Notes under the pieces: model-generated
Told to the model about the DNA's origin: nothing
What the model saw: the letters and a program-made list of their open reading frames with translations, nothing else
Database searches by the model: none
Made by a program: the position numbers and the translations under genes
Assembly (NCBI GenBank): GCA_000499405.2
Contig: HG738137.1
Span: forward strand, 4,216,001-4,280,000
Direction of reading: 5' to 3'
Length of the DNA stretch: 64,000 nt
Source of the DNA: Onchocerca volvulus
Lineage: Eukaryota; Nematoda; Chromadorea; Rhabditida; Onchocercidae
Shown here: one piece after another, positions 26,541 through 37,396 of the stretch
Position numbering within the stretch: position 1 is the first letter of the stretch
Layout of the letters: each line of letters starts with the position of its first letter

Positions 26541-29500
26541 TATTATGTTCGGATGAGGAAGAACGTTTGATGGTGGATCTGTTCCGAGGGTATAATTCTC
26601 TCATTCAGCCAGTTCGTAATTTGAACGAGACTCCGATCATTGTCAAAATTGCTTTACAACTCGCCCTACTCATTAACGTTGTTCGTTTCTTTAATTTCAA
26701 ATTTTTTTCAAGCTATGTCTCAATTTTTTTCCGAATTTTCTAGAATAAAATTGGATTTGTGAACAGCATAAATGGTATAGGGCTCGAAAGTTCTCCTGAG
26801 AAATTTATGTAATTTATTTTCTTCTGTAATATGAATCCAATTATATCTCATTGATAATGGATATTTTGTCTTTTCAAATCCTCTAATATTTGTTATTCAG
26901 GATGAGAAAGATCAGGTTATGCATACAAATGTGTGGCTTACTTTGGTTAGTTACTATCCTTCATAATGTATCATTTTCAGTCATGTTTCAAGTTAGTCAA
27001 GTATTTGACTGTAAACTAATCAGAATTTTTGATTTGAACTGGTAATTATTTTTTCCAATCATTCAAAAGAAATTCATGTTTTATTGAAATTGAATAAGCA
27101 AGCATGTATAATCTAAAAACGATAGGTTCATGAATTATCTGAGAGTGAATGCATATTTGCAAGTTAATGATTTTATATCAAGGAATAAAATTTCATTTCA
27201 TCAGGAGTTTTAGAAGTGGCACGATTTTCAAATGCGCTGGAATCCGGTAGATTATGGTGAAATTCAAAATATTCGAGTTGCACCGGACAAAGTTTGGTTG
27301 CCTGATATCGTCTTATTCAATAAGTAAGCTATATGAAGCGGTCAGGAATGTTAAATTGACGAAATTAATTCTGAGCAAAATATTTTCAAGACTAAGAGGA
27401 CAAAGGAAAATCGGCTTACTATTTTTGTTTCAAATAATGACACAGAAAAGGTCTAACCATTCAATGTTAAGCTATCCAAGATGGATCTACACAAGAAATA
27501 ATGCCCAAATTTTGAATAATAAGATGTGAGGTCGCATTCATTATATTATTTTTTTTGACAGCTTAATTGATAAATTTTAAAATATCAGGTTAACATTGCA
27601 GCGCGGATGGAAATTATGAAGTATCATTTATGTGTAATGTTGTAATCAATTATAAAGGCGAAATGCTTTGGGTACCACCGGCGATCTACAAAAGTTCCTG
27701 CATCATCGATGTTGAATTCTTCCCTTTCGATGAACAAACATGTCATTTGATTTTTGGCTCATGGACAGTAGGCTTTTATATCATGTACTTTTAAATTATG
27801 GCCCTGATTTTGAACTCAATCAAAATTTAAAGTTTGTTGGATTGAATTACGATGAAAAGAATTATACTTACTGCCTTAAGCTTTACCGTTTTTATAGGAT
27901 GATAGTCAAAAAACTTTTCAAAAAATATTTTATAAAAGCGGTTAAGACTTAAAAAATGGCCCAATTTTCCGGCTGAAACTTCTATGTGTGTCTAAACAGC
28001 TTGCATTTGTAGTACAACGAAAATGAGATAAAGCTTGAATTCGAGCAAGCGGAATGGGTCGACTTATCGGAGTATGCGCCAAGCTCAATTTGGGATGTTA
28101 TGGATGCACCTGCCGCTTTGGTCAATAAGCGTTCACGCATTGAATTTCAAGTTAGAATAAGGTAAAATATAACCTGGAATAAAACAGATTAGGATAACCT
28201 AAATTATGGTAGTTTAGCCTATGCTTTTTTTGTATTGTTTATTACATATGATTTTGTATTATTTATTCCATTTTTTGTTATTTCATTACCAAACTCATAT
28301 ATTTTGCATAATTTAGTCGCAACTGATGAAAACATATCAGTTTGATTGAAATCTCTTGTTACCGAAGAATAGAAAATTTAATTTGTTTTTTTAATATTGC
28401 CATCAAAACAGTGCAGCAATAGTCAATTATCAGTTGTTTTTCTCAAATGCTCACTTTAATTCAAATCTCGGGAAAGCGATCAAATTGTTTTGATAAATTC
28501 CTAAATGCTTTTAAGATCTAGTCTATTATTCAGTTTAACCAAATTCGTTAGAAGAACACTTGTTTGGCCGCACAATTGTCAGAACAAAAAATATCCTCAG
28601 TCTTATGTTCCACATTCACTCTTGTAAAAATGTTGCAGTAATTTTAAGATTTAGTTAATTAAACAAATTTTGACAAGTTTTCATTATACCACAAATTCTG
28701 GAATTTTCGATATTTTTTTTAGGCGAAAAACTCTATTTTATACCGTCGTATTAATCATTCCAACTGTATTAATGGCGTTTCTCAGCATGGCCGTGTTTTT
28801 CCTTCCCACTGACTCAGGTTTTTCCATTCATCTGAATTTTATTTATTTTTGGTTAAATTCCATTCTAAATAAGAATATATGGAAAAGAAATTCGTTTGTT
28901 ACACAATTTTTCATAAGACTTATTGCATACTTTCTTGATAGCAACTATGTCATACTTCGTAAATATCAACAAATAGGCGATTTCAGGCGAGAAAATGACA
29001 CTCACCATATCAGTATTACTCTCAATAGTTGTTTTTCTGTTGCTTGTCTCCAAAATTTTGCCGCCGACCTCATCCACAATCCCACTAATGGCCAAATATT
29101 TATTGCTCACTTTTGTGCTCAACGTTATTACCATACTTGTTACTGTTATTATAATTAACGTTTATTTTCGTGGCCCAACCACTCATCGTATGCCTAAATG
29201 GGTACGAACTGTTTTCTTACAGGTGAATACTTTCACAGCATTACTGCTCGTATTGGCTATTTTAATTTTTTGAATTGATTCTAATTTTTTAATGTTTTTC
29301 ATAGCTATTTCAACTTATTATTTCACAATTTATTGCTAAAAATATTCCGAAATTTACAGAAATTTTTGCTAAAAGCACAGATATTATTCTGTAAAACTTT
29401 TTGAACTCTTTTGCCTATATTGTTGATGTTATTTTTTGAGTACTATAATTTAATAATTGAAAAATTATTTATGTCCTTTTTCGTTCATTAAATCTTCATT

Positions 29501-30723
29501 AAATCGGGATAATGAAATAATAGCAATTTATTGGGACTAAGATTTACTGGTAGTTATTTTCTGTAAACTGAAATTTCAAACACTCTGAATTGGATTGAGT
29601 TAAGTTGCAAGTGTTATAAATTGCTAGATAGAAAAGGAATTGATTTGTCTGTGCTGAGAACGAAATTAACTGATCAATGAATAATTCGAATTTATTGTTT
29701 ATTTTAGATAATGCCTAAATTGTTGTGTATGCAAAGGCCAAAACCGTTACTGCATAATATTACTCAGAAAAATGGGCATTCAATTACTGCTCCATTTTCT
29801 GGCGTCAATGAATTCAAACTTAATCCATCTATACATCATCCATTGTGTCCATCAGTTGACACTGATAATAGGTATGCATTAATGATTTTTCGATATCAGA
29901 ATGGGAAATGCATTTTAAAGAAGTTTATATTATGAAATTTAGATGATCTGATGAACAGCTTGTTATTATTTTGTCCATCTCTTTTTGCCATTCGAAGTAT
30001 GTTTTAAATTATCGAATGTTTTTTTAAATTTTTGTTCAGACAACCGCCAGCAATAGAATTAACGCATGTGGACAGCATGGAGCAACTGGAAAAGGATCCA
30101 TCGACAAGTGCTTACTACCCACTCAGTCCTGACGCCTTACGTGCGATTGACGCCATCGAATATATAACTAATCATTTGAAACAGGAAGAGGAATATAAAA
30201 TGGTTTACATTTACTAACTCTTCACTAGAAACCATATTGCGAGAGATACTAATTTCATTATCGAACTTTCTTGACAACGTGAGAAAGCAATTTCATTACG
30301 CAGTATGATTGGTGACACTCATATAGTATTCTGAGATGTGACTAAACTAAATGATTAAATATTCATGTTCATAATGAAATTCTATGCTGATTAACAGCTT
30401 AGTCTTCTAATACAATTATAAATACTATCTAACCGAGGAGAAAAATTTAAAGGTATCTTTCGATCGGAGTGCAAAACATAATCTCTTTTTCATTATTAGC
30501 ATGGAATCGATTGAAATATAATTAAATATAATTACAGTATCGCGATGATTGGAAATATGTAGCAATGATTATCGATAGATTATTGTTATACGTATTCTTC
30601 GGTATTACAGTTGGTGGTACCTGCGGTATATTGTTCTCTGCGCCTTATGTCTTTCAAGGTGTTGATCAACGAGCTGAATTACAACGCCTTATTCATTTGT
30701 ACAAAAATGGTGGCGAAATTTGA
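26541..30723 (+). CDS. unc-29: nicotinic acetylcholine receptor non-alpha subunit (UNC-29 type)
   Basis: Subunit of a pentameric cation channel of muscle or neurons, in the plasma membrane. Exons: 26541-26680, 26901-26945, 27214-27323, 27602-27767, 28013-28161, 28723-28817, 28987-29222, 29708-29871, 30040-30202, 30538-30723 (TGA), about 484 residues without the signal peptide. The extracellular domain starts at DEEERLMVDLFRGYNSLIQP. The Cys-loop runs from C to C around IIDVEFFPFDEQT with 13 residues between. Loop C reads SSIWDVMDAPAALVNKRSR and lacks vicinal cysteines, so the subunit is non-alpha. Next come M1 after RRKTLFYTVVLIIPTVLMAF, M2 with the cation-type GEKMTLTISVLL, M3, a long M3-M4 loop (AFSGVNEF..), and M4 near DRLLLYVFFGITVGG. 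The overall sequence resembles UNC-29 more than ACR-2/3; this paralogue call is from memory. The first exon with the signal peptide was not identified. Confidence 0.94.
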
Positions 30724-31388
30724 AAGTGTTTAACTTTAATATATGGCGGCGACATTAATTATTAGATTTTGCATAATATTTTTTCCGCAGAAAAGTTTTT
30801 TCCCAGAAAACTATTTCTAGAAATCGTACAAGTAGTATCAGCATTTCATTACATATTTATTAATTATGCTTAGTGTAAATTAAGAAATTTTCCACAAATA
30901 ATTTTCCGAAATAGATTTTTGTCATTTTTTTCATTATTTTCTGGGAGTTATGTAGAGAGAATTTCTTTTGATATGTTGATTGATTCGAATTTGGCTAATT
31001 CATTGGACAATTATTTTTTTCTTCTAAGGACAGTTTTAGTTTTTTAACTACTGTTTTGTTTCCTATGATGGTTCTAAGAAAGTTTTGCTTCACAGACTCG
31101 TCCGATTTTCTGGTCCCAAATATTTTCTCGCTTTTCGCGGAAGAAAATAATTGAATGTGAAGAGAAGAAAAGGGAGATACAACTTTAATTCTATTGCTAT
31201 TCTGTCTATTTGTTGGGAATTTTAATGACAAAAATATTGAACAAAAAATAGTAGGTGGGATAATGAGTAGAAAAATGTAGGATTTCAGCTTTTATAATTT
31301 AAACTACGAAGAAATAGATAGTGGAAATTAAAGAATGCTACAGGAATCACTCTATTTATTTAATTTTGTTGTTGAATAATAATAATTT
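30724..31388. other. spacer 3' of the receptor gene
   Basis: AT-rich DNA between the receptor stop and the repeated segment at 31389. Likely holds the receptor 3' UTR; no clear AATAAA was picked out. Nothing else is recognised. Confidence 0.5.
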
Positions 31389-31666
31389 AATATATAATAA
31401 AAAAACATCTTCTTGGATTAGTCACTGACAATTCACATAAAATTTGAAATTCCTAAGAAGATTGATTGCGTTTCAGAACCAGATATTAATACTCATTGGG
31501 ATTAAGGACTGTAGCTAAAAAATACACCAATATGTATCAACATCTCCGAAAAAGAAATTTTTCTAAACTTTTCAGAAATAAGCTTAGAAACGTGACTGTA
31601 TCAGAATATAAAACTGGTAAGCAATTCTTTTCTAGCAGAAGATATGACAATGGATTTTGCGGTAAA
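31389..31666 (+). repeat. direct repeat copy A flanking the Helitron remnant
   Basis: Similar to 32484-32800 (copy B) through shared landmarks: AAAAAAACATCTT, GATTAGTCACT, ACAATTCA, TTTGAAATTCCTAAG, ATTAATACTCATTG, CTTTTCAGAAATAAGC and GTAAGCA. The two copies enclose the Helitron 3' remnant. In copy A the frame from about 31496 reads LFRNKLRNVTVSEYKTGKQF, matching the copy B protein at several positions but without its cysteines. Confidence 0.75.
31496..31666 (+). pseudogene. diverged copy of the short ORF in copy B
   Basis: Reads YQHLRKRNFSKLFRNKLRN, then VTVSEYKTGKQFFSSRRYDN. It aligns with the ORF at 32634-32840 (shared LFRNK, E.K..K..F..RR) but has lost the cysteine pair and runs straight into Helitron sequence near 31667. 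It is probably a relic of the same host gene or exon. Confidence 0.3.
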
Positions 31667-32477
31667 GGCAGTCATTTTCAAGTCTGTCGACACTGTTGTG
31701 AAAGCAGATGAAGCGGTTAATTATCCAATAGAATTTTCGAATTCATTTGATTCACCAGCGATGCCACCGCACGTACTTACAATTGAAAATTGACGTGTCA
31801 ATTATCATGCTGCGAAATATCAACCAGCCAAAGCTTTACAACAGCATGCGACTTGCAGTAAAAAAATTAGCAAACAACGTCATAGAAGCAACAATCTTGA
31901 CAGGACCTTTCGGAAGTGAAGATATTCTTGTTCCTCGCATTCCTATGATTCCAGCGGATATGCCGTTTCAATTTAAAAGATTGCAGTTTCCAATTCGATT
32001 GGAGTTTGTAATCACCATCAACGAAGCTCAGGACCAATCTTTAGAATTGCGAAGTTTAGATCTGGAGACTGATTGCTTCTCACATAAATGATTATATGTT
32101 ATGCGTTCTAGAATCGGCAAACTAGATAATCTCTATATCTATACAGAGAATGGAACAAAAAAAAATACTGTATACCCACAAGCATTTGTGAAATTAATTT
32201 TCTCCAACATTAGAAACGTGCTTTCTTTTTTCTTTGTTTTTTTTTCATTTAATCAAACTGAACTACAGTACCGCATGTAAATGAAAAATGTATGCAATTT
32301 TGTATCGAAATTTCAAAACAATAGGTAGAAAATTTCCGGAGATCTTAGATTTTGTAGTGATATAGATAGGCGCGTGTTTAAGAAATTTCGGAGATTTAAG
32401 ATTTTGAACGCATGAACATTTTTATTTATATAGACTGGCTGGAGCCGACCACGCGAAACGTGGCAGGGTACTGCTAA
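31667..32477 (+). mobile_element. Helitron remnant 2: helicase C-terminus plus intact-looking 3' end
   Basis: Similarity to Helitron 1 begins near GGCAGTCATTTTCAAGTCTG (31667). It includes a PIF1-type C-terminus and runs to the 3' terminus CTAA|T at 32474-32478. A hairpin CCACG-CGAAA-CGTGG at 32449-32463 ends about 11 bases before the terminus, the canonical Helitron arrangement, and a T follows as expected for insertion between A and T. No 5' TC end is present, so the copy is 5'-truncated. It lacks both LTRs found in Helitron 1, so it shows the uninterrupted order. Confidence 0.85.
31670..32165 (+). pseudogene. PIF1-type helicase C-terminal remnant 2
   Basis: Two frames are needed. First SVDTVVKADEAVNYPIEFSN and SPAMPPHVLTIEN, a stop at about 31791, then after a frameshift VSIIMLRNINQPKLYNSMRL, AVKKLANNVIEATILTGPFG, SEDILVPRIPMIPADMPFQF, LEFVITINEAQDQSLELRSL, DLETDCFSHK and another stop. 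In the parent helicase the last part carries motif VI and the conserved C-terminal block. It is not functional. Confidence 0.85.
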
Positions 32478-32483
32478 TATATA

Positions 32484-32800
32484 TAATACTAAAAAAACAT
32501 CTTATTAGATTAGTCACTAACAATTCATATAAAAAATTTGAAATTCCTAAGCAAGACTGATGTTGCTTTTCGAGTCGAGACATTAATACTCATTGTGACT
32601 AGTGAACGCGAAAAATCTTGGCTAAAAATGTGAAATCACAATACCCGCCTAAATCAATATGGATTAGCGGCTCCAAAAAGGAAAATTTCTATTTGTAAAA
32701 TATGTGAAGAATTTTGGTTTAGACTTTTCAGAAATAAGCCTGGGGACATGATTTTATTGGAACACAAAGCTAGTAAGCATCTCTTTTATTGTAGAAGACC
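32484..32800 (+). repeat. direct repeat copy B flanking the Helitron remnant
   Basis: Second copy of the host segment described at 31389-31666; it starts only a few bases after the Helitron 3' terminus. It is about 50 bp longer than copy A because of an extra stretch in the middle (about 32610-32690). Confidence 0.75.
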
Positions 32801-32840
32801 AAGCAAAATACAACGAAAAAGATACAGTGAGCTTAGATGA
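32634..32840 (+). CDS. hypothetical small protein or exon with a CxxC..H..C pattern
   Basis: Open frame of 68 codons from a stop at 32631 to TGA at 32838-32840, lacking its own early ATG, so probably part of an exon. It reads NTRLNQYGLAAPKRKISICK, ICEEFWFRLFRNKPGDMILL and EHKASKHLFYCRRPSKIQRK, ending RYSELR. Cys-x2-Cys, His and Cys are spaced as a possible metal-binding knot, followed by a basic tail. The family is not recognised. Copy A encodes a diverged relative in the corresponding frame, which suggests that the coding reading is real, or was once. Confidence 0.35.
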   Translation, partial: NHNTRLNQYGLAAPKRKISICKICEEFWFRLFRNKPGDMILLEHKASKHLFYCRRPSKIQRKRYSELR

Positions 32841-33466
32841 TTGTAGAGAATTAAAAATGATTAAAATCAATAAAATGATTATGAACCTCTAAAATGAAGT
32901 TGCTTTTGTCAATGCGTTATTGTCATTTCTGTCCGAATTCGGGAATTATAATCGACAATTTCAAAAGTGTAAATTTTTTAACTTGAAGGAAATTTATTGA
33001 ATGACAGCAACCAAAGAGAAACTTACTCTGATCACAGAAGCCGAAATATTTTAAAGGATGAGAACTTATCGAAATAAAGTCCATAAGTGATAAACTTGTT
33101 TAAAAATAGTATGTTTTGAGTACTTTCATTCCCACATTTCATCCAAGTAACTAGAATTTTCTAAAATTTTCACCCAATCTGGACAACATTAAACCATGAA
33201 GATCCATTCGGTACATGTCAGCTGGACAAACAAGTACTGTATTTGATGTTATTTCAAGGAAGTAATAAATAGAGCAAGATTTTTTCATCAATATTGTGCA
33301 ATTAGTTTTTACACCCAAAATTAGCAGCAATGACTGATAAGTGATAATTATTATTATCAATTTGAAAATGAAGACATCACTTTATCAATACGAGTTGAAA
33401 CTTGTTATTTGTTACAATTCCATAGTCCATTAGCACTGATTCGTCCCCTTCTGAAAGGACTTGTCT
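32841..33466. other. spacer
   Basis: AT-rich sequence between the repeat copy B ORF and the 3' end of the minus-strand gene at 33467. No gene recognised. Confidence 0.5.
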
Positions 33467-35258
33467 TCATTTGTAACCATTTCGACACAGCACTAAGAAA
33501 TCCAAAACAGCTGGTCCAACTACCGCGGCATCTTTACCGGCGAAGCCAGCTGTTGCTTTTTCCATTGCCATATGTAAATTTCCTAGTAGTTCAGCACCTT
33601 TCGGCGTTTTCAGTACACATGGAACGCAGTTGCCGACGTGAAGAGGTTTGAATGGACCAGCACTACCTTTGACCTCCCTGTACGGCATCCATTTGTATTC
33701 GAAACCAAGCTGCATTTGTGTAAGCCAGTTATGTAACGAAACATTTCACTCATATCTTTTGAAGCCTAGTTTCATTTTCTTATATAAGTTGTACTCAAAA
33801 TCAAAATGTAATTGGATAAATCCCTAATAAGATTCGGATATTGACTGTATTCTAACATTTTCGGGTTGCGGAATAACAATCATTTGCATAGATCCAAGTT
33901 CTGCACCCGAATTTTCCTGGCCATTCCAACCGAAATGTGCCAGTGTTTTTTGGGCCGGATCTGGATAAGCTCGTCCGAAAACCGGTTCGCCATGCTTATA
34001 CCACAATACCACATAGCTGAATGTCTCCGAGCCGTCATCGTTTTTCAGTTTACGACCACCACCCTAAACAAGACAGCTAAGCATCGCTTATAAAAGTTTG
34101 CAGAAGAGAGAGATAAAAATAGGATAAATAAAGGTGTTGTCTCCACTTACAGGAATCGGGTTTTTCGCTGCCGGAAATGGATCACGGTATTTGAGATCAA
34201 TCCATGTATCTTCATAAATCTTAATACCAGTTGGCGGAGCTTTAATATTTCGAAATAGGACCAGCAAATTCTATATGCTTATATTAAAAATTACGGAAGA
34301 ACAACAAGACATAGTGAAATAATTTACAATAACGCAAGTTATTTGCGTTCCCTTTCGTGCTTTTTCAATCATCTCTTTTTTATCATAACACAAGGTCATT
34401 GGAAATTGACAAAATTACATTACTATCGTAATTTGCATAGATTGGTGTGTGCTTTTTACATATATTTACAGTGTTACCTGAATTTCGCCACCTGAAAGTG
34501 TTTCATTTTTACCGTTGTAACCAACATTGCCGATCTCCTTGTCCATGTCAATGTACCCAAGCAAATCCTTCCCGTCCTTCGTTTTCATTAAAACCGGAGT
34601 TGACTGACCACAACGCACCAATTGCAGAAGTTGATCATTCTCACGATCCTTGTATGGACGCCATTCATACCAAAAAGAACTTTTTTTGAATTGCTCCATT
34701 GGATCTTGTTCGCTACATGTTAAGATTTGGATTTGTCCACCCAAATCACGAGCTCCTGTTAGTTCCACCTGCGAAATTCAATTTCATTTTGGGCAATTCT
34801 TTTGAAAGAGGAAAAGTTAGAAAATATTTTTTACAAATTCGTATTAAGCGCATTTGAAAAATACTCCTAAAATAAGCGAAAATAGACATAATTTTGCGCA
34901 TTTGATTGTACCATATGTCGTTACCGATTGATGTAATACCGTCGGTTTTGAAAATTCATTATCTCTTTTGTAAATAGTTGATGCAGCGAAAAGCTCGAAA
35001 ACTCAAAAATTTATTGAATACTCTTGCAATTCTCGTACCTCTTAGAGATGAGGCACAAAATGTTACGCAAACCTTGCTATACGGGAATGAACATTCTACA
35101 TTCCCATTATTGTTCCAGGCTCGTCCATGGATTGGCTTGCCAAATTTGTACCACAATGCAACATACATATTCTGTTGACCCTTGACCCTAACAGGATTAT
35201 CCGGAAAGGGTGAACCAATTGTATTATATGACCAAGTATCCTCAAATTCCTTTACCAT
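33467..35258 (-). CDS. tandem-repeat protein of an unassigned, possibly nematode-specific family
   Basis: Function unknown. Five exons, all with phase-0 introns: 35258-35073, 34768-34478, 34270-34151, 34063-33857, 33709-33467 (TGA), giving 348 residues. The protein is two repeats. Each has a first half with YV.LWYK.G.P..GRA(W/Y) (about residues 37-55 and 220-235) and a second half with YxWxPY, a CG or GNC motif, P.xLKTxxGxxLLG and a Gly-rich end (about 110-160 and 270-340). Exon blocks A+B and C+D+E map to the two repeats. The short 'P-x-x-G-R-A' and 'G-x-L-x-G' patterns recall DM9/DUF3421-like domains; that is inference only. The start is the first ATG ([15 protein letters not shown]); an in-frame stop lies upstream. 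There is no signal peptide in this model, so a cytosolic protein is likely. Confidence 0.88.
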
Positions 35259-37396
35259 CTTTCCAGCAGCAAAACGACCGAGCACAAATCAACCGAGTAC
35301 AAGGATTGTGATACAAGCAATGAATATCAATGCATCACAATTTTGCTTTTATGGATGAATTAACTCGCAGTTCTGCAATTAGCATTTTGTATTGCCAATT
35401 GCAAAGACAAATCGACAAAGCGGTCATCTGCACCTATTATTTCGAACTTTGGCTGGAGTACTTTATCATATGCAGCAAATGATACCTTGAGATTTGAAAT
35501 TAAAGCCGAACATGAATGAGTATTTTCGCGTATGTTTAAAATTATTAATTAGTTGCCCTTCAATAAAGCTGCAATAACAATTATTTTTTTAAAAAATTTT
35601 TGATTCAGCATCAAGTTTTCATTTTCATGCAAACTTTTGGACCACCTTGTTTATGAAGTTTGCAGAAATGGTGTAGAATCGTCTCTTTCAATTTAGCGAA
35701 TGATTGATGTTTTTAAAAATGAACAAATATAAGATAAATTTACAACGTGAATGAGGATGACTAATCACCTATTAATTCAATTTATTTGCTTCAATATGAT
35801 TTAGGCCACAGTTTCTACAATATGATGGAAAATGAATTTAATATCCAGCTTCCACAGTCAACGTCAATTAGTTGCATAATAGCGAGAAAAAGTTAAAAGC
35901 GAATGAATAATACAGGCTAATTCGATTGTGCCATTCCATATCATTGTTATTTCCTTTCTTTTTCTCTTCTAGGACAATTCAGAGATCTAAAATTATCTTA
36001 TGGGCTCTACATTGCTAATTAATCTAATACGATCGGCGGACAAATGCAAGATAATAGTAAATGGTTTCTGTTAATTCATTTGTCTCCAACTTATAAGAAA
36101 AAATGATATTTTAAAGAAAAGAACATGGAATGAAAACATCCTCTGCAGCAGTGACAATTCCTTCCTGTTGATTATCTTGAAGTGGTCCTCAATGTGACTC
36201 CTTTGTTATTTTTTTGATTTGAAAAAATTTTGGATCTTCAAACCAAAAATGTGATTGTTAAGCATTTATCACAACTTGAAATTGTTCCCACTGATTATAC
36301 ATCGACTTTTCAAATTTTGTAATTTTGCAAAAACAAATACAATTTTGTGCTGTTAACATTTTTACAATGGAGGAACAAAGGGATTTTTTTGCTGAAACCA
36401 TATTTTTTTCGTTTTTTGTTGTCAATAAAGCACTGATAGAAGTGTTGTGAAGCGATGACATTTTGAAGAGCATCGAGATGCCATCTTTTTTATTGATTTT
36501 GTCCCGTTTTTTTTTGTTCTGGATTTATGCCTGAGATTTCTTGGTTACATCTCGCAAAATACTGGTTTTACGAAAAAAAAGCATTTCTCGTGAATTCAAC
36601 GGTTTGAAATGGTATGAAATGGTGCAATCCTTTTTAACAACGTTATTGAACAATTAGTGAATTTTTAAATAGTGTTGTTAAATAGAATTGCACTGGCCGA
36701 TATTCTATCTAACGAAATGCAGTAACCTAGAAGTATATAGCTGAGTATACAAGGAGTAGAAAATGCTCAGAAAAAAGAGAAGAAATACAAAGGTATCGAC
36801 ACGGAATGGATACTGATCGCACATGATCGACAGGTTACGGTATCATCCTTCAGAGTTAAAGATGTCGCAGAGATGCTCGAAGATGGTCAGAAATTGATAA
36901 CATATAGTATATTATTGATTGAAGTGGCGCCATTCAAAGCGATATATTCCGCCGAATGATCTCCCTAGTCTTCTTGTCATTATATATCGTAAGAGGGGGT
37001 TTGTTTTGGGTTTATTTCTTCTCTTCTGTAGTTTTGAATTGTTTTTATGACAACAAGAATAGCAAAGATGTGGGAAATGTCTCCGGAGAAAAAGAGGAAA
37101 GGGGAGAGTTTAGGTAGCTGGATGGAAAGAGGAGGCAAGGATAGCATAGTTGGTGGATTCTGGTTTCCCCATCCCTTGCTGGTTTGAGCCAGTGAGGGAA
37201 ATAATGGTGGAGGTCGCAACGATGGAAGTTTGAGATTTGATTTTGCTGTTTGGACTGGTTCAAGAAGAGTATGATCGATACATTAAGTAAAGAATTATGC
37301 AGATTATTTGGAGGTATTACCGGATCCTTGTAAGGAAAAAACTGGAAATATTTCAACGATTGTAGTCATTTCATTCTTTTCAAGAAAAACACCGTT
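35259..37396. other. divergent intergenic region between the repeat protein and Argonaute
   Basis: This 2.1-kb region separates two divergently transcribed genes and must hold both promoters. Most is AT-rich. The segment 37077-37265 is unusually purine-rich on the plus strand (GGAGAAAAAGAGGAAAGGGG and similar) and more GC-rich than its surroundings. The sequence TTCATTCTTTTCAAG just before the Argonaute ATG could be a trans-splice acceptor. No other gene is recognised. Confidence 0.5.

Noticed and set aside
28670..29158. 162-codon plus-strand ORF
   Set aside because: It covers receptor exon 6, the following intron and the next exon in a wrong frame; the receptor frame explains the region.
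33409..34689. Plus-strand ORFs of 75-80 codons
   Set aside because: They are antisense shadows of the minus-strand two-repeat protein exons.
36980..37356. Minus-strand Pro/Ser-rich ORFs
   Set aside because: They are explained by the complement of the purine-rich block; no motif or splice support.
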